DNA of 14,059 nt from Planctomycetota bacterium (GTDB taxonomy: Bacteria > Planctomycetota > Planctomycetia > Pirellulales > Thermoguttaceae), in NCBI GenBank assembly GCA_021784975.1, contig JAJYGU010000098.1:1-14059 (forward strand). The letters run 5' to 3'. How positions within the stretch are numbered: position 1 is the first letter of the stretch; the number at the start of each line of letters is the position of its first letter. Shown here piece after piece: positions 14,013 through 14,059 of the stretch. A program made the position numbers and the translations under genes. The notes under the pieces are model-generated. The model made no database searches and was not told the origin of the DNA. It was given only the letters and a program-made list of their open reading frames with translations.

Positions 14013-14059
14013 ATCCATCCGACGACAACTTTTTCCTGCGTTCCCAAGCAAGCCTCAAG

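Overview
This is a GC-rich window dense in housekeeping genes. The gene order mraZ-rsmH followed by a LysM membrane protein instead of ftsL/ftsI, palindromic intergenic repeats of a kind I associate with planctomycete genomes, and the protein sequences suggest a planctomycete, possibly of the Pirellulales. That placement is inference; no rRNA or other marker is present. All genes but the last lie on the minus strand.

Region 1 (1-5158, minus) is a tight operon in the order zwf > HAD hydrolase > ackA > xfp. Consecutive genes overlap by ATGA or lie 3 nt apart, and purine-rich Shine-Dalgarno sequences sit inside the end of the preceding gene. Glucose-6-phosphate dehydrogenase opens the oxidative pentose phosphate route, phosphoketolase splits xylulose-5-P and/or fructose-6-P to acetyl phosphate, and acetate kinase turns that into acetate and ATP. 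The operon therefore encodes a phosphoketolase shunt with an uncharacterised phosphatase-like protein embedded in it. xfp runs off the left edge.

Region 2 (5159-9877) holds an exported HEAT-repeat protein with an internal 96-residue duplication, uppS (undecaprenyl diphosphate synthase), purA (adenylosuccinate synthetase) and a membrane-anchored SGNH-like protein. The spacers carry palindromic or degenerate repeats (5232-5281, 6271-6348, 7215-7277, 9824-9877).

Region 3 (9925-12620, minus) is the remnant of a division and cell wall cluster: mraZ > rsmH > a single-pass LysM protein. MraZ-box-like arrays with an exact 10-bp period lie both in front of mraZ (four degenerate boxes) and directly in front of rsmH (three perfect TGGGA boxes). 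This suggests two separately controlled MraZ operators.

Region 4 (12621-14059) is a divergent intergenic region and queA on the plus strand (queuosine tRNA modification). The queA leader contains a long nested inverted repeat (12863-12943) that could fold into a stable RNA hairpin just before the start codon.

I see no rRNA, tRNA, CRISPR array, transposase or phage gene. The most interesting points are the doubled MraZ operator, the structured queA leader and the coupled phosphoketolase operon with its unassigned HAD gene.
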